From Planococcus sp. CAU13 (lineage in GTDB: Bacteria; Bacillota; Bacilli; Bacillales_A; Planococcaceae), in assembly GCF_000775575.1 (NCBI RefSeq), contig NZ_JRGN01000216.1, forward strand, positions 1 to 55,137: a DNA stretch of 55,137 nt. Reading direction: 5' to 3'. The stretch's first letter is position 1. Each line of letters opens with the position of its first letter. A model generated the notes under the pieces. The model was not told the DNA's origin. It ran no database searches and saw nothing but the letters and a program-made list of their open reading frames with translations. This document shows positions 41,583 to 53,264 of the stretch, piece after piece. The translations under genes and the position numbers were made by a program.

Positions 41583-41998
41583 TTGATCACTCCTTTCACT
41601 TCTTCTATTATATCGATGCTGTACGAAATGATTTCACTGACCCGCTCCGTATGCCCTTTTAAATAATTCCAGCCCAGCACCGCTTCGAACGCGGTACTGA
41701 AATTATACGTCTGGACATCGGTGTTTTTCGGCACCGAGCCTGATTTGGCATTGCGGCCGCGCCGCATGACAGCCAGTTCCTCTTCGGATAAAAAGCCTTC
41801 TTCCGTCAGCCGCTTCAGCACGATTGCCTGCGCTTTTGCGGAAACGAAAGTCGTCGACATGCGGTGCAGCGTATTCGGTTTGACCCGGCCCGAGCGCAGC
41901 AAATGCTCACGCACTGCCTGCTCATACACCGCATCGCCCATATAGGCGAGTGCCAGTGCGTTCAATTGATCCACATCCTGGTTGCGCAACACTTCCAA
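41579..41998 (-). CDS. mrnC: Mini-ribonuclease III
   Basis: A 139-residue RNase III catalytic domain without the double-stranded RNA-binding domain. It matures 23S rRNA ends in Bacilli. [19 protein letters not shown] is the catalytic motif, and [17 protein letters not shown] follows. It is placed between cysS and rlmB, as in B. subtilis. Confidence 0.95.
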   Translation of the reverse strand: MEVLRNQDVDQLNALALAYMGDAVYEQAVREHLLRSGRVKPNTLHRMSTTFVSAKAQAIVLKRLTEEGFLSEEELAVMRRGRNAKSGSVPKNTDVQTYNFSTAFEAVLGWNYLKGHTERVSEIISYSIDIIEEVKGVIK

Positions 41999-42002
41999 GA
42001 CC

Positions 42003-43403
42003 TTACCCCCTCTTCCAACGCGTGCCCTGGGCAGTGTCTTCTAAAATGATATTTTTCTCTTTGAACAAATCACGGATCTCATCGGCGCGGGCAAAATCGC
42101 GGTTCTTGCGTGCACTGATCCGCTCTTCCAATAAAGCCTCGATTTCCGCATCCAGCAATTCTTCCTCTTGTTTGAACGGCAAGCCGAGCACATCCGCCAA
42201 TTCATCAAAGACAGCCAGGAACGCTTCCAGCACTTCTGCTGATGTCTGCTTTTCCAACAGATACGTGTTCGCAAGACGCGACAGATCAAACAGCTTCGAA
42301 ATTCCGTGTGCCGTGTTGAAATCATCATCCATCGTTTCAATAAATTCTTTTTTGATTGCTTCAATTTTCGACAGCCAAATATCGGAATGATCGCCTAGTC
42401 CTGCTGTTACACCGAGGCGATGCTTCAGGTTGGCATACGAAGTGCGCAGACGCTCCAGCCCTGCAATGGCGTCTTCCACCAATTGCTGCGAATAATTGAT
42501 CGGGTGGCGGTAATGCACCGACAGCATGAAGAAACGCAGCACTTGCGGATCCATCTCTTTCAGAATATCGTTCACCAACACGAAATTATTCAGCGACTTC
42601 GACATTTTTTCATTGTCGATATTGATATAGCCGTTGTGCATCCAGTAATGCGCAAACGGTTTACCTGTAAAGGCTTCCGACTGCGCGATCTCGTTTTCAT
42701 GATGCGGGAACGTCAAATCCTGTCCGCCGGCGTGGATATCGATGGTGTCGCCCAGATGTTCGCGCGCCATCACCGAGCACTCGATGTGCCAGCCCGGGCG
42801 CCCTTCGCCCCACGGACTTACCCATGAGATTTCATTTGGCTTGGCTGCTTTCCACAGCACAAAATCCAGTTCGTCTTCTTTTTTGTCGCCGGTTTCGATG
42901 CGCGCACCGATTTTCAGCTCATCAACCGACTGATGCGACAATTTTCCGTAGCCTTCGAATTTGCGGGTCCGGTAATAGACATCGCCCTGCGATTCATAGG
43001 CAAAACCTTTTTCGATCAGCGCCTCAATAAATTCAACGATCTGCTCGATATGATCCATGACACGCGGGTGCACATCAGCAGCTGCACAGCCAAGCGCCTC
43101 CGTGTCATCGAAATATGCTTTGATGAAACGTTCAGCGATTTCCGGCACAGTCTGCCCCAATTCATTGGCAGCCTTGATCAGTTTGTCATCCACATCCGTA
43201 AAGTTGGACACATATTTCACATCATAGCCGCGGTATTCGAGGTAGCGGCGGACTGTATCATAAACGATAACCGGCCGTGCGTTGCCAATATGAATGTAAT
43301 TATAGACAGTCGGTCCGCAGACATACATTTTCACTTTTCCTTCTTCGAGCGGGACAAACGGCTCTTTCGTGCGTGTCAGTGAATTAAAAATCTGAATTGT
43401 CAT
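42003..43403 (-). CDS. cysS: Cysteine-tRNA ligase
   Basis: It charges tRNA-Cys. The 466-residue product starts [18 protein letters not shown] at 43401-43403, overlapping cysE by four bases. It has the HIGH-like [18 protein letters not shown] and zinc-site residues (VCGPTVYN and later His/Cys). Upstream codons of the open frame lie inside cysE. It is co-transcribed with cysE, so Cys synthesis and charging share one T-box. Confidence 0.98.
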   Translation of the reverse strand: MTIQIFNSLTRTKEPFVPLEEGKVKMYVCGPTVYNYIHIGNARPVIVYDTVRRYLEYRGYDVKYVSNFTDVDDKLIKAANELGQTVPEIAERFIKAYFDDTEALGCAAADVHPRVMDHIEQIVEFIEALIEKGFAYESQGDVYYRTRKFEGYGKLSHQSVDELKIGARIETGDKKEDELDFVLWKAAKPNEISWVSPWGEGRPGWHIECSVMAREHLGDTIDIHAGGQDLTFPHHENEIAQSEAFTGKPFAHYWMHNGYINIDNEKMSKSLNNFVLVNDILKEMDPQVLRFFMLSVHYRHPINYSQQLVEDAIAGLERLRTSYANLKHRLGVTAGLGDHSDIWLSKIEAIKKEFIETMDDDFNTAHGISKLFDLSRLANTYLLEKQTSAEVLEAFLAVFDELADVLGLPFKQEEELLDAEIEALLEERISARKNRDFARADEIRDLFKEKNIILEDTAQGTRWKRG

Positions 43404-44062
43404 TCGGCATCTCCTTCTTTCTTCCTGGCTTGTTTTAATAATTCCACTTCGCGCCGAAGTTCGGCGATCTTCAATTCCATTGAATAGCACATATCTGCTA
43501 CCGGGTCCGGCATATCCTGATGGTTCAGGTCCTTGTTGATCCGTACGCCGTCCCTGACGACCACTTTCCCCGGAATCCCGACAACCGTTGAATTCGGCGG
43601 CACATTTTTCAATACGACAGAGCCTGCACCAACTTTAGAACTCTCACCAATCGTAATAGATCCCAGCACTTTGGCTCCAGTTGCCACCAGCACATGGTCT
43701 TCCAGTGTCGGGTGCCTTTTTCCAGTCTCTTTTCCCGTTCCGCCCAGGGTGACTCCCTGGAACAGCGTTACATTATCCCCGATCATACACGTTTCCCCGA
43801 TTACTACCCCCATTCCATGGTCAATGAAAAAGCGGCGGCCGATCACAGCGCCCGGGTGGATTTCGATGCCTGTGAAAAAACGGCTGATCTGTGAAATCAC
43901 GCGTGCAATGAAAAACAATTTATTCTTAAAGAAGAAATGTGCCAGCCGGTGAGCCCAAATCGCATGCAGCCCCGAATAAGTGAGAATCACTTCGAGATAA
44001 CTCCTTGCCGCCGGATCCTGTTCGAAAACGACATCCACATCTTCTTTTATTCTCTTAAACAT
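43400..44062 (-). CDS. cysE: Serine O-acetyltransferase
   Basis: It makes O-acetylserine for cysteine synthesis. The 220-residue product has an N-terminal helical region and a left-handed beta-helix of hexapeptide repeats (about residues 60-180), with [13 protein letters not shown] and VTLGGTGK. It is the first gene after a cysteine T-box and has AAAGGAG before the ATG. Confidence 0.97.
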   Translation of the reverse strand: MFKRIKEDVDVVFEQDPAARSYLEVILTYSGLHAIWAHRLAHFFFKNKLFFIARVISQISRFFTGIEIHPGAVIGRRFFIDHGMGVVIGETCMIGDNVTLFQGVTLGGTGKETGKRHPTLEDHVLVATGAKVLGSITIGESSKVGAGSVVLKNVPPNSTVVGIPGKVVVRDGVRINKDLNHQDMPDPVADMCYSMELKIAELRREVELLKQARKKEGDAE

Positions 44063-44089
44063 CTATCTCAACTCCTTTTAATGCAAAAT

Positions 44090-44335
44090 AAAAAGCGCCC
44101 CTGTCAATAAATTGACAGAGACGCATGCCTGCGCGGTTCCACTCTGATTAAAAAGGGCTCACCCTTTTTCTCTCGGCACCTTTAACGCAGGTGAAACGTC
44201 TGGTCTACTCGATTCGACTCAGCACTCGGAGAGGCATTTCCATGCGGCAGCGGCCCGGATCCCTTTCAGCCGGTGAGGATCTTCTCTGGAGAGCATGCTG
44301 CATGTACTTCTTCCCGTCAACGATTTTCTGATAGT
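44090..44335 (-). promoter_or_regulatory. Cysteine-specific T-box leader
   Basis: Untranslated RNA with the T-box core UGGAACCGCG (44132-44141 on the plus strand as CGCGGTTCCA) and a specifier Cys codon UGC (44222-44224). The terminator is GCGTC...GGGGCGC plus U5 (44090-44123), which uncharged tRNA-Cys should prevent. The A after UGG fits a U discriminator in tRNA-Cys. This controls cysE-cysS and the genes behind them. Confidence 0.93.
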
Positions 44336-44341
44336 AAATTC

Positions 44342-44369
44342 ATTTTACACTTTTGTACCTATAAGTCAA
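44342..44369 (-). promoter_or_regulatory. Sigma-A promoter of the cysE-cysS operon
   Basis: TTGACT (44364-44369), 16 bp, TAAAAT (44342-44347) on the minus strand, just after the gltX stop and before the T-box. Confidence 0.75.
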
Positions 44370-44371
44370 TC

Positions 44372-45835
44372 TTATGCACTTGCGTATTGGGCTACCCGTG
44401 CGATTGTCTTGTCTTTGCCCAAGAGCGCGATGGCGTCCGGCAATTCCGGGCCATGCGTCTGCCCGGTCGTTACGACACGGATTGGCATAAAGAGGTTTTT
44501 CCCTTTATGGCCGGTCGCTTTTTGCACCGCTTTGATCGCCGCTTTGATTTCAGCGGGTTCGAACGCTTCCAGCGCTTCCAGCTGCTCTTTGAATGAAGCC
44601 ATCACTTCAGGAACCTGTTCCCCTGCAAGCACTGCCTGCTCTTCTTCCCCGTAATGAAGATCATCCGTGAAGAATTGTTCTGACAGCTCAGTGATTTCTG
44701 CTCCGAAACTTAATTGATCATGGTAAAGAGCAACCAGGCGGTGTGCCCAGTCCTGCTGATCCGCATTCATTGTTTCCGGCAGTCTGCCCGCTTTCTGCAG
44801 ATGAGGCACAGCAAGTTTCACCACTTCTTCGAGAGGCATTTGCTTGATGTACTGGTTGTTCATCCATGTCAGCTTCTGCTTGTCGAACATCGACGGCGAT
44901 TTCGACAGCCGGTTGGCGTCAAAAATTCGGATCAATTCCTCTTTCGAGAAAATTTCCTCTTCCCCTTCAGGCGACCAGCCGAGCAGCGCGAAGAAATTGA
45001 AAAGCGCTTCAGGGATATAACCAAGATCTTTATATTGAGAGATGAACTGGATGATCGACTCATCACGTTTCGACAGTTTCTTGCGGTCTTCATTAATGAT
45101 TAATGTCATATGGCCGTAAGTCGGATGCTCCCAGCCGAATGCATCGTAAATCATCTGCTGACGCGGCGTGTTAGACAGATGCTCTTCTCCGCGGAACACA
45201 TGCGTGATCTTCATCAGGTGATCATCGATTACAACAGCGAAATTATACGTTGGGATGCCGTTCGTCTTCACCATAACCCAATCGCCGACATCTTTTGATT
45301 CGAATGAAATCGGTCCGCGCACCAAATCGTCAAACTTATACGTAACGTCAGTCGGCACTTTCGCACGCAGTGTATACGTTTTGCCAGCAGCTTCCCGCTC
45401 TGCCACTTCGTCAGCCGTCAAATTGCGGCAAGTTCCGCTGTACTGCGGCGCAGCAATGCCGGAAGCTTTTTGCGACTCGCGCTCTGCTTCCAATTCTTCT
45501 GCCGTACAGAAACATTTGAACGCCAGGCCTTTTTCCAGCATTTCATCGGCATAGCCTTTATAGATATCCAACCGCTCCATCTGGCGGTACGGACCATAAT
45601 CGCCTCCAACATCCACCGATTCGTCGTAATCGATGCCAAGCCATTTCAGATTATCAAGCTGTGATTCAATTCCCGTTTCGATATTGCGGGCCGTGTCCGT
45701 ATCTTCAATGCGGACGATGAATTTGCCGTCATGATGACGTGCATATAAATAATTGAAAAGCGCTGTGCGTGCTCCGCCGATATGTAAATGTCCGGTCGGA
45801 CTCGGCGCATAGCGTACGCGTACTTCCTGTGTCAT
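44372..45835 (-). CDS. gltX: Glutamate-tRNA ligase
   Basis: Class I synthetase of 487 residues with [16 protein letters not shown] (HIGH) and KLSKRDESI (KMSKS). In most Firmicutes it is non-discriminating and also forms Glu-tRNA-Gln for the amidotransferase; that is inferred here. It lies between ispF and the cysE T-box. Confidence 0.98.
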   Translation of the reverse strand: MTQEVRVRYAPSPTGHLHIGGARTALFNYLYARHHDGKFIVRIEDTDTARNIETGIESQLDNLKWLGIDYDESVDVGGDYGPYRQMERLDIYKGYADEMLEKGLAFKCFCTAEELEAERESQKASGIAAPQYSGTCRNLTADEVAEREAAGKTYTLRAKVPTDVTYKFDDLVRGPISFESKDVGDWVMVKTNGIPTYNFAVVIDDHLMKITHVFRGEEHLSNTPRQQMIYDAFGWEHPTYGHMTLIINEDRKKLSKRDESIIQFISQYKDLGYIPEALFNFFALLGWSPEGEEEIFSKEELIRIFDANRLSKSPSMFDKQKLTWMNNQYIKQMPLEEVVKLAVPHLQKAGRLPETMNADQQDWAHRLVALYHDQLSFGAEITELSEQFFTDDLHYGEEEQAVLAGEQVPEVMASFKEQLEALEAFEPAEIKAAIKAVQKATGHKGKNLFMPIRVVTTGQTHGPELPDAIALLGKDKTIARVAQYASA

Positions 45836-45893
45836 AAAATTTCCTCCTAGAAAACGTTTATCTTCTGCTATTCTATCACTTCCGGGAAAGCGT

Positions 45894-46376
45894 TTAAACC
45901 TTCCGTTCCACCAATAAAATCACGGCCAGTGCCGCAATTCCTTCTTCTCGCCCTAAATATCCGAGCTTTTCATTCGTTGTCGCCTTGACGTTTACCTGCG
46001 AAACATCCGCTTCCAGTAAACCGGCGATCGACTCCCGCAATTGTTCGATATAAGGTGCCAATTTCGGTTTTTGCGCAATCACCGTGCAATCCACATTGCC
46101 GAGTTCATAGCCCTGCTCTTTCACATACTGCCAAATGTGCGTCAGCAGCTTGCGTGAATCGGCATCCTTGAATTCCGGATCCGTATCCGGGAAATGCTTG
46201 CCGATGTCGCCTCCGCCAATCGCGCCGAGTGCCGCATCCGTAATGGTATGCAGCAGCACATCCGCATCCGAATGTCCGAGAAGCCCTTTACTATGGGGAA
46301 TTTCAATCCCTCCTAATATGAGTGGCCTGCCCCCCACCAATTGATGCACATCATATCCCTGTCCAATCCGAATCAT
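45894..46376 (-). CDS. ispF: 2-C-methyl-D-erythritol 2,4-cyclodiphosphate synthase
   Basis: Fifth step of the MEP isoprenoid pathway. The 160-residue product has metal ligands in GQGYDVHQL and [18 protein letters not shown] and the conserved C-terminal [11 protein letters not shown]. The start overlaps the ispD stop by four bases. Confidence 0.97.
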   Translation of the reverse strand: MIRIGQGYDVHQLVGGRPLILGGIEIPHSKGLLGHSDADVLLHTITDAALGAIGGGDIGKHFPDTDPEFKDADSRKLLTHIWQYVKEQGYELGNVDCTVIAQKPKLAPYIEQLRESIAGLLEADVSQVNVKATTNEKLGYLGREEGIAALAVILLVERKV

Positions 46377-47068
46377 TGCTGCTCCTCCTGTCTGCGGCTC
46401 TCCAAAATGGCTTTTCCATAAATCAGATCATCCGGCGTCGTCATTTTCACATTTTCATAATTGCTTTCCACTATCTTCACGGGATGCCCCAGCCGTTCCA
46501 CAAGCATCGCTTCATCAGTTCCCAGATATCCGTCTTCAAAAGCCGTAGTTGCCGCTCGTTTGATCAATGAATAATCAAATGCCTGCGGAGTCTGGATGAT
46601 CCACAATTTATCCCGCTCCACGGTCTCCGTAATAATGCCGGATTCCGCTTTTTTGATCGTATCCTTTACCCGCACAGCGGCAATCGCTGCTCCAGTTTCC
46701 GCCGCTTCTTCCGCAAGACCGGAAATCACAGCCGGTTCAATAAAAGGCCGTGCCGCGTCATGGACCAGTACCACGTCACACGCAGGAATCATGTCGAGAC
46801 AGGCTCTGACGCTATCCTGCCGTTCAGCGCCGCCTGCAGCAAAACCCGCCACTTTCGAAATTCCATATTTCCCCACATAATTCTTGATCAACAACCGCTC
46901 TTCTTCCTTTACAGCCAGCCAAATCGACTCGCAGTTCGGGTCCCGCTGAAAAACTTCCAGCGTATAGATGAAAATCGGTTTATCGAATAATTCCAGCAGT
47001 AATTTATTTTTATCAGCTTTCATGCGCTTGCCGCTCCCGGCGGCAGGCAGTACTACTGTATATTTCAT
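46373..47068 (-). CDS. ispD: 2-C-methyl-D-erythritol 4-phosphate cytidylyltransferase
   Basis: It activates MEP with CTP in the isoprenoid pathway. The 231-residue product has [16 protein letters not shown] at the N terminus and [10 protein letters not shown]; the acceptor-site region [13 protein letters not shown] is present. It precedes ispF in the conserved ispD-ispF pair. Confidence 0.97.
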   Translation of the reverse strand: MKYTVVLPAAGSGKRMKADKNKLLLELFDKPIFIYTLEVFQRDPNCESIWLAVKEEERLLIKNYVGKYGISKVAGFAAGGAERQDSVRACLDMIPACDVVLVHDAARPFIEPAVISGLAEEAAETGAAIAAVRVKDTIKKAESGIITETVERDKLWIIQTPQAFDYSLIKRAATTAFEDGYLGTDEAMLVERLGHPVKIVESNYENVKMTTPDDLIYGKAILESRRQEEQQ

Positions 47069-47089
47069 GAGCTTACATCCTTTTATCCA

Positions 47090-48187
47090 TCATTTCCCGT
47101 TACGTGGCTTAGCGAAAATCATGCGTCCCGCAGAAGTCTGCAGCACACTTGTCACCGTAACATCAATCGCATCGCCGATGTATTTCTTGCCGTCTTCAAT
47201 GACGATCATCGTGCCGTCATCGAGATAGGCGACACCCTGGTTCTGTTCTTTGCCGTCTTTAATGACGACCACGTGCATATCCTCACCGGGTATGACCACC
47301 GGTTTTACGGCGTTCGCCAAATCGTTGATGTTCAGAACAGGCACATTATGCAATTCGCAAACTTTATTAAGATTGAAATCGTTCGTCACGACCTGGCCGC
47401 CCATTTTCTTGGCAGCGCGCATCAGCTTCAAATCGACTTCCGCCACTTCATCGAAATTCTCTTCCGTGATCATGATCGCACCTTCGCGCTCACTTTGAAG
47501 CCGTTTTAAAATATCTAGTCCGCGGCGTCCTCTTGTGCGTTTCAGCGTATCCGACGAATCCGCGATATGCTGCAGTTCCGATAACACAAATTGCGGCACC
47601 ACAAAAGTTCCTTCCATAAATCCGGTAGCTGAAATATCTGCAATCCGGCCATCGATGATGACGCTTGTATCCAATAGTTTATAAGCCGTTTTCTCTGCAG
47701 GCAAAGCTGTGATTTCCTGCCCCGCTTCATTTTTCTTGGAATTTAATGAAAGCCGGGTTGGCGTCAGCATGCCCAGCATTTCTTCGCGTTTCTGAAAACC
47801 TACCTGAAATCCGAGGTAACCGAGCACCACTGAAAGTATGATCGGAGCGGCAGTCGCAACAAGCGGAATATCAATCGTACTGAGCGCAAATCCGATGAGG
47901 AATGCCACAATCAGACCTATAATTAGCCCCACGGTCCCGAATAACAGATCCGGCGTCGGCGCATGAAGCAATTTCTCTTCCATCCACTTCATAAACCGCA
48001 CCAGCGTATCTGCAAACAACAGAGATAACAGGAAAAAAATGACGGCTCCCACAAGAGCGGAAACAATTGCATTATTGATCCAAGGATTGTCGACAATAGG
48101 TATAAGTTCAAAAACATAAGGTAAGAATATAATTCCGACAGTTGCACCGATCAATAAAAATAACACTTGAATAATTCTTTTTAACAT
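47090..48187 (-). CDS. yacL: Membrane PIN/TRAM domain protein YacL
   Basis: A 365-residue protein with about four N-terminal membrane helices, a PIN domain (LLDTSVIIDGRIADI, then LSELQHIADSSD) and a C-terminal TRAM domain (about the last 60 residues). It is a probable nuclease of unknown substrate. B. subtilis places disA between radA and yacL; that gene is missing here. GGAGGTGG precedes the ATG. Confidence 0.93.
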   Translation of the reverse strand: MLKRIIQVLFLLIGATVGIIFLPYVFELIPIVDNPWINNAIVSALVGAVIFFLLSLLFADTLVRFMKWMEEKLLHAPTPDLLFGTVGLIIGLIVAFLIGFALSTIDIPLVATAAPIILSVVLGYLGFQVGFQKREEMLGMLTPTRLSLNSKKNEAGQEITALPAEKTAYKLLDTSVIIDGRIADISATGFMEGTFVVPQFVLSELQHIADSSDTLKRTRGRRGLDILKRLQSEREGAIMITEENFDEVAEVDLKLMRAAKKMGGQVVTNDFNLNKVCELHNVPVLNINDLANAVKPVVIPGEDMHVVVIKDGKEQNQGVAYLDDGTMIVIEDGKKYIGDAIDVTVTSVLQTSAGRMIFAKPRNGK

Positions 48188-48253
48188 TTTTCCACCTCCT
48201 TGTACTTAATTATACACACATCATTTACAAAACGCTGTTATGACCATGCACTG

Positions 48254-48283
48254 AAAAAAATAAAGGAGGCTAAAAGCCCCCTT
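48254..48283 (-). terminator. Intrinsic terminator after radA
   Basis: An AAGGaGGC/GCCcCCTT stem is followed on the minus strand by a seven-T run and overlaps the radA stop codon. Confidence 0.8.
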
Positions 48284-49658
48284 ATTGTGGAAAAATCTCT
48301 TTTAATGCATCATTCACTGTTTCAACGCCAACTACCCGAATGCCTTCCGGGAAATCCCAGCCCCCGATATTGGACTTGGGAATAATCGCCCGCTTGAATC
48401 CAAGTTTCGCCGCTTCCTGCACCCGTTGTTCAATTCGGGAGACGCGCCGCACTTCGCCGGTCAGGCCGACTTCACCGATAATACAATCAAAGCCGTTGGG
48501 GGCGGTATCTCGGTAACTGGACACAATACTCGCAAGAACCGCCAGATCGATTGCCGGCTCATCCAGTTTAACACCACCCGCCACTTTAATATAAGCATCC
48601 TGAGCCTGCAGGAGCATGCCCATCCGTTTTTCCAGCACAGCCATCAAAAGAGACACCCGGTTCTGATCCAGCCCTGTCGCCATCCGCTTCGGATAATTAA
48701 AGCTGGACTGTGTAACAAGTGCCTGGATTTCCACCAGAATCGGCCGTGTCCCTTCCATTGAAGCGACTACAGTTGAACCTGCCGATCCGCTTGAACGCTC
48801 CTGCAGGAACAATTCAGATGGGTTCAACACTTCTTTCAGCCCGCTTTGCAGCATTTCAAAAATCGCGATTTCATTCGTTGAACCAAAACGGTTTTTCACA
48901 CTGCGCAAAATCCGGTACGTGTGATGGCGTTCCCCTTCAAAATACAGCACAGTATCCACCATATGTTCAAGGATTCGCGGTCCGGCAATCTGGCCTTCTT
49001 TTGTCACATGCCCGACAAGGAAGATGGCAATATTTTTCGTCTTGGCAATCCGCATCAATTCCGCTGTACTTTCACGAACTTGCGTGACACTGCCGGGAGC
49101 GGATGTCACTTCAGGGTGATGGACAGTCTGAATGGAATCGACGATAACGAAATCAGGAGCCACTTCTTCGATGGTGTGGTTGATCATCTCGAGATTCGTT
49201 TCGGCGTAAATGTACAACTCCGATGAGGAAGCGTCAAGGCGCTCTGCCCGCAGTTTTGTCTGGCGCACCGATTCTTCCCCGGAAATGTAAAGCACGCGGC
49301 TGCCGCTGTTCGCGAGCATCGCCGACACTTGCAGCAGCAGCGTCGATTTCCCGATTCCCGGATCTCCTCCGATTAAGATCAGAGAGCCCGGCACAATCCC
49401 CCCACCGAGTACCCGGTTCAGTTCACTGAGTTCCGTTTCCACCCGTGGTTCTTCTTTTGTTTCAATCGAATTGATGGGAATGGCTTTTTGAGGCGCAGAT
49501 GCTGTGTGCTGGAAAGCATTTCTTGTGCCTTTCGGGACAGCCATCTCCACTTCTTCGGTCATTTGATTCCATTCGCCGCAGTTCGGGCATTTCCCCATCC
49601 ATTTTGCCGATTCGTAGCCACACGATTGGCAGACGAACTTTGATTTCTTTTTAGCCAT
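48282..49658 (-). CDS. radA: DNA repair protein RadA
   Basis: A 458-residue RecA-like helicase for branched recombination intermediates. It has an N-terminal zinc finger ([19 protein letters not shown]), Walker [11 protein letters not shown], the RadA motif KNRFGSTNE and a Lon-like C-terminal domain. A strong terminator separates it from clpC upstream, unlike the fused operon of B. subtilis. AAGGAGGAG precedes the ATG. Confidence 0.98.
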   Translation of the reverse strand: MAKKKSKFVCQSCGYESAKWMGKCPNCGEWNQMTEEVEMAVPKGTRNAFQHTASAPQKAIPINSIETKEEPRVETELSELNRVLGGGIVPGSLILIGGDPGIGKSTLLLQVSAMLANSGSRVLYISGEESVRQTKLRAERLDASSSELYIYAETNLEMINHTIEEVAPDFVIVDSIQTVHHPEVTSAPGSVTQVRESTAELMRIAKTKNIAIFLVGHVTKEGQIAGPRILEHMVDTVLYFEGERHHTYRILRSVKNRFGSTNEIAIFEMLQSGLKEVLNPSELFLQERSSGSAGSTVVASMEGTRPILVEIQALVTQSSFNYPKRMATGLDQNRVSLLMAVLEKRMGMLLQAQDAYIKVAGGVKLDEPAIDLAVLASIVSSYRDTAPNGFDCIIGEVGLTGEVRRVSRIEQRVQEAAKLGFKRAIIPKSNIGGWDFPEGIRVVGVETVNDALKEIFPQ

Positions 49659-49675
49659 GGGCTCCTCCTTCTAAT

Positions 49676-49712
49676 GAAAAACCGCCCGCCGGGAAATCTC
49701 TCCGGCGAGCGG
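49676..49712 (-). terminator. Strong intrinsic terminator between clpC and radA
   Basis: An 11 bp GC-rich stem with one mismatch (49682-49692 with 49702-49712) is followed by TTTTT on the minus strand. It closes the heat-shock operon. Confidence 0.9.
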
Positions 49713-49725
49713 AATATCTTATCGC

Positions 49726-52167
49726 TTATTTCTTAACTGTTTCATTTGTACGCACTACAAATTCATCATTTTCGACATCAAAGACAATTTGCTGTCCAGC
49801 GAGTGCGTTGCCTTTCAACAGCTCTTCAGACAAACGGTCCTCGACATGCTTTTGCAATGCCCGGCGAAGCGGACGCGCTCCGTATTCCGGATCGTAGCCT
49901 TCTTTCGCAATCTTATCAAGAGCCGCGTCTGTCAATTCAAGATTGATATCCTGCTCTTTCAGTCTGTCAGCCAATTGTTTCGACATCAATGTCACAATTT
50001 CGCGCAGATTTTCTTTTTCAAGTGAATGGAACACAATCATATCGTCAATCCGGTTCAGGAATTCAGGACGGAATGCTTTTTTCAATTCTGCAAGCATTTT
50101 TGATTTCATGTCTTTATAATCCGTCTTCGAGTCTTCGAGATTGAAACCGACGTATTTATTGTACTTCAATTCTTCCGCTCCAACGTTCGAAGTCATGATG
50201 ATGACCGTGTTGCGGAAATCGACCCGGCGCCCTTTTGAGTCTGTTAAGCGTCCGTCTTCAAGCACCTGCAGGAGGATATTGAATACATCCGGATGCGCTT
50301 TTTCAATTTCATCAAGGAGCACGACAGAATATGGTTTTCTGCGGACTTTTTCAGTCAGCTGACCACCTTCGTCATAGCCGACATACCCTGGAGGTGAACC
50401 GACAAGACGCGAAGTTGAATGTCTTTCCATATACTCGGACATATCGATGCGGATCATCGCTTCTTCGTCACCGAACATGGATTCAGCCAAAGCGCGTGCC
50501 AATTCTGTTTTACCGACACCAGTTGGGCCAAGGAAGATAAATGACCCGATAGGACGTTTCGGATCTTTCAATCCAGCACGTGCACGTCTGATCGCTTTCG
50601 AGATGGAAGTGACAGCTTCAGACTGGCCAATAACACGTCCATGAAGAATCTCTTCCAGATTCAATAATTTATCGGATTCAGTCTGTGCCAGTCTTGATAC
50701 CGGAATGCCTGTCCACATGGATACGACTTTCGCAATATCTTCCACAGTCACTTCAGACTCTTCCTTGCCTTGCTTTTCTTTCCATTCTTTCTTGGTTTTC
50801 TCCAATTGATCTTTTAATTTCTGTTCAGAATCACGGAGAGAAGCCGCTTTTTCAAATTCCTGGCTTTGCACCGCTTCATTCTTTTCAGAACGTGCAGCTT
50901 CGAGCTTCGCTTCCAATTCTTTCAGATCCGGTGGAGTTGTATACGAGCGAAGTCTAACTTTCGAACCCGCTTCATCAATCAAATCAATCGCTTTGTCCGG
51001 CAGGAAACGGTCGGAGATGTAACGGTCAGACATTCTGGCTGCAGCATCAATCGCTTCGTCCGTAATTTTCACGCGGTGATGCGCTTCATAGCGGTCACGC
51101 AGACCTTTGATGATTTGGATTGACTCTTCCACAGTCGGCTCATCCACTTGAATCGGCTGGAAACGTCGTTCAAGAGCCGCATCTTTTTCAATATATTTAC
51201 GGTATTCATCCAATGTCGTAGCACCGATACATTGCAGTTCCCCTCTTGCCAGTGCCGGCTTAAGGATATTCGAAGCGTCAATCGCACCTTCTGCTCCGCC
51301 TGCACCGATCAATGTGTGAAGCTCATCGATAAACAGGATGACGTTGCCTGCCTGACGGATTTCATCCATCACTTTTTTCAGGCGGTCTTCAAATTCACCC
51401 CGGTATTTCGTGCCCGCAACAACTGTACCCATATCCAGCACCATAACGCGTTTATCGCGAAGCGTTTCGGGAATTTCATTGTTTACAATTTGTTGCGCCA
51501 AACCTTCTGCAATTGCCGTTTTACCGACACCAGGCTCTCCGATCAGAACCGGGTTATTCTTGGTACGGCGGCTTAATATTTCAATCACTCGCGTAATTTC
51601 ATCGTTTCTGCCGATTACCGGATCCAGGCTGCCTTCACGCGCAACCTGTGTCAAATCACGGGCCAAACCATCCAGTGTCGGTGTATTGGCTGATGCGTTC
51701 GGGCTCATGCCGCCAGCCGACGCCTGTTCATTGCTGCCCAGCAGCTGCAGCACTTGCTGGCGTGCTTTGTTCAGGCTCACTCCAGCGTTGCCAAGCACCC
51801 GTGCCGCTACTCCTTCACCTTCACGGATCAGAGCCAACAGCAAATGTTCAGTACCTATATAAGAATGACCCAGTTTTCTGGATTCATCAACCGATAATTC
51901 AATAACTTTTTTTGCTCTCGGCGTATAATGTACAATCGGTCCCACATTTTTTTCGCCAATTCCTACAAGTTCGGTAACTCCTTCTTCGATCAATTGCGTA
52001 TTGACTTCGATTGCTTCCAAAGCTTTAGCTGCAATACCGCCGCCTTCATGAATTAAACCAAGTAAAATATGTTCTGTTCCGATAGAATCATGTTTCATGC
52101 GAATCGCTTCTTCTTGAGCCAGTTGAAGAACCTTCTGTGCTCTTTGTGTAAATCTGTTTAACATCAT
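49726..52167 (-). CDS. clpC: ATP-dependent Clp protease ATPase subunit ClpC
   Basis: An 813-residue Hsp100 unfoldase that feeds arginine-phosphorylated and adaptor-delivered substrates to ClpP. Domains in order: N domain (1-150), D1 with [13 protein letters not shown], a coiled-coil M domain with a UVR motif (about 410-470), D2 with [14 protein letters not shown], and the ClpP-binding VGF loop (YNKYVGFNL). The start overlaps mcsB by four bases. It is controlled by CtsR. Confidence 0.98.
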   Translation of the reverse strand: MMLNRFTQRAQKVLQLAQEEAIRMKHDSIGTEHILLGLIHEGGGIAAKALEAIEVNTQLIEEGVTELVGIGEKNVGPIVHYTPRAKKVIELSVDESRKLGHSYIGTEHLLLALIREGEGVAARVLGNAGVSLNKARQQVLQLLGSNEQASAGGMSPNASANTPTLDGLARDLTQVAREGSLDPVIGRNDEITRVIEILSRRTKNNPVLIGEPGVGKTAIAEGLAQQIVNNEIPETLRDKRVMVLDMGTVVAGTKYRGEFEDRLKKVMDEIRQAGNVILFIDELHTLIGAGGAEGAIDASNILKPALARGELQCIGATTLDEYRKYIEKDAALERRFQPIQVDEPTVEESIQIIKGLRDRYEAHHRVKITDEAIDAAARMSDRYISDRFLPDKAIDLIDEAGSKVRLRSYTTPPDLKELEAKLEAARSEKNEAVQSQEFEKAASLRDSEQKLKDQLEKTKKEWKEKQGKEESEVTVEDIAKVVSMWTGIPVSRLAQTESDKLLNLEEILHGRVIGQSEAVTSISKAIRRARAGLKDPKRPIGSFIFLGPTGVGKTELARALAESMFGDEEAMIRIDMSEYMERHSTSRLVGSPPGYVGYDEGGQLTEKVRRKPYSVVLLDEIEKAHPDVFNILLQVLEDGRLTDSKGRRVDFRNTVIIMTSNVGAEELKYNKYVGFNLEDSKTDYKDMKSKMLAELKKAFRPEFLNRIDDMIVFHSLEKENLREIVTLMSKQLADRLKEQDINLELTDAALDKIAKEGYDPEYGARPLRRALQKHVEDRLSEELLKGNALAGQQIVFDVENDEFVVRTNETVKK

Positions 52168-53264
52168 TCAGAATCCTCTCCTTCTTTATCTCCATTAATT
52201 TTATATTCTTCTTTCAGGCGTTCCCGGAAAAGCTGTGCCCGGGCGATATCCCGTTCGTTTGGTGACAATGGTTTTTCTGAATAGCGCTGCAGAAAAGCCG
52301 GTTGCATAAATATCATCAACTCGTTCAGAATCGACATATCAATATTCTTAATCAATCTTAAATCTATTCCCAAACGGACATCTGAAAGGCATTTTGCCGC
52401 TTCTTCAGTCGTCAGCAATCTTGAATAAGTCAGAATACCGAGCGAGCGGTAAATACGGTCCTCAAGCTTCAATGGCGAATTATTTAAAATTGCCTCTCTT
52501 GCCCTGCGCTCCTGCTCAATAATCTGCTCGGTCATATTCTGCAGATCCTGAAGAATTTCATATTCTGATTTTCCAAGCGTCAATTGATTGGAAATCTGGT
52601 AAACGTTGCCCAAAGCTTCGCTTCCTTCTCCATAGATACCCCTCACGACCATTCCTAAGCGTGAAATAGCAGGAATAATGCGAGTAATCTGCTGCGACAT
52701 TGTCAAAGCCGGCAAATGGAGCATTACCGAAGCTCTCATGCCCGTTCCCGTATTCGTCGGACAACTTGTCAAATACCCGAATTTCTCGTGAAATGCATAC
52801 TGCAGATTCTCTTCTATCAAAGTATCCAGCTCGTTTGCAATTTTATAAGTTTCCTGCAGATGAAAACCGGATTGCAAACTCTGAATCCGAAGATGATCTT
52901 CTTCATTCACCATAATACTCAGTTCTTCATTCTTCGACAATAGAACTGAACCAGCATGTGCTCCAGCCGCCAAATGCGGACTGATCAAATGCTTTTCCAC
53001 TAATAATTCTCTATGCAACGGAGAAATCTCATGGATGTCAATATGGGTGAACTCCTGATTTAATTCATTTCCTTTATCCAATAGAACCGAAGAAATAGCC
53101 TTATCAACTTTCAAAGCTTCATCTTCTGTAAAAGCATAAGGAAATTTAAATTCACTTAGATTTCGTGCCAACCTGATTCTGGTACTCATGGCTATATCGG
53201 TATTTTCACCCTCATTAGCCATCCAACTGCTCGCTTTTGGCTCTAAAAAACGGTCAATCGCCAT
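52164..53264 (-). CDS. mcsB: Protein-arginine kinase McsB
   Basis: A 366-residue phosphagen-kinase family enzyme that phosphorylates arginine in client proteins, marking them for Clp[12 protein letters not shown], the catalytic Cys in [12 protein letters not shown] and the C-terminal RDIARA (RDxxRA pArg-sensing motif) are present. The start is ATG 53262-53264, eight bases after GGGAG, overlapping mcsA by 11. McsA activates it. Confidence 0.96.
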   Translation of the reverse strand: MAIDRFLEPKASSWMANEGENTDIAMSTRIRLARNLSEFKFPYAFTEDEALKVDKAISSVLLDKGNELNQEFTHIDIHEISPLHRELLVEKHLISPHLAAGAHAGSVLLSKNEELSIMVNEEDHLRIQSLQSGFHLQETYKIANELDTLIEENLQYAFHEKFGYLTSCPTNTGTGMRASVMLHLPALTMSQQITRIIPAISRLGMVVRGIYGEGSEALGNVYQISNQLTLGKSEYEILQDLQNMTEQIIEQERRAREAILNNSPLKLEDRIYRSLGILTYSRLLTTEEAAKCLSDVRLGIDLRLIKNIDMSILNELMIFMQPAFLQRYSEKPLSPNERDIARAQLFRERLKEEYKINGDKEGEDSE

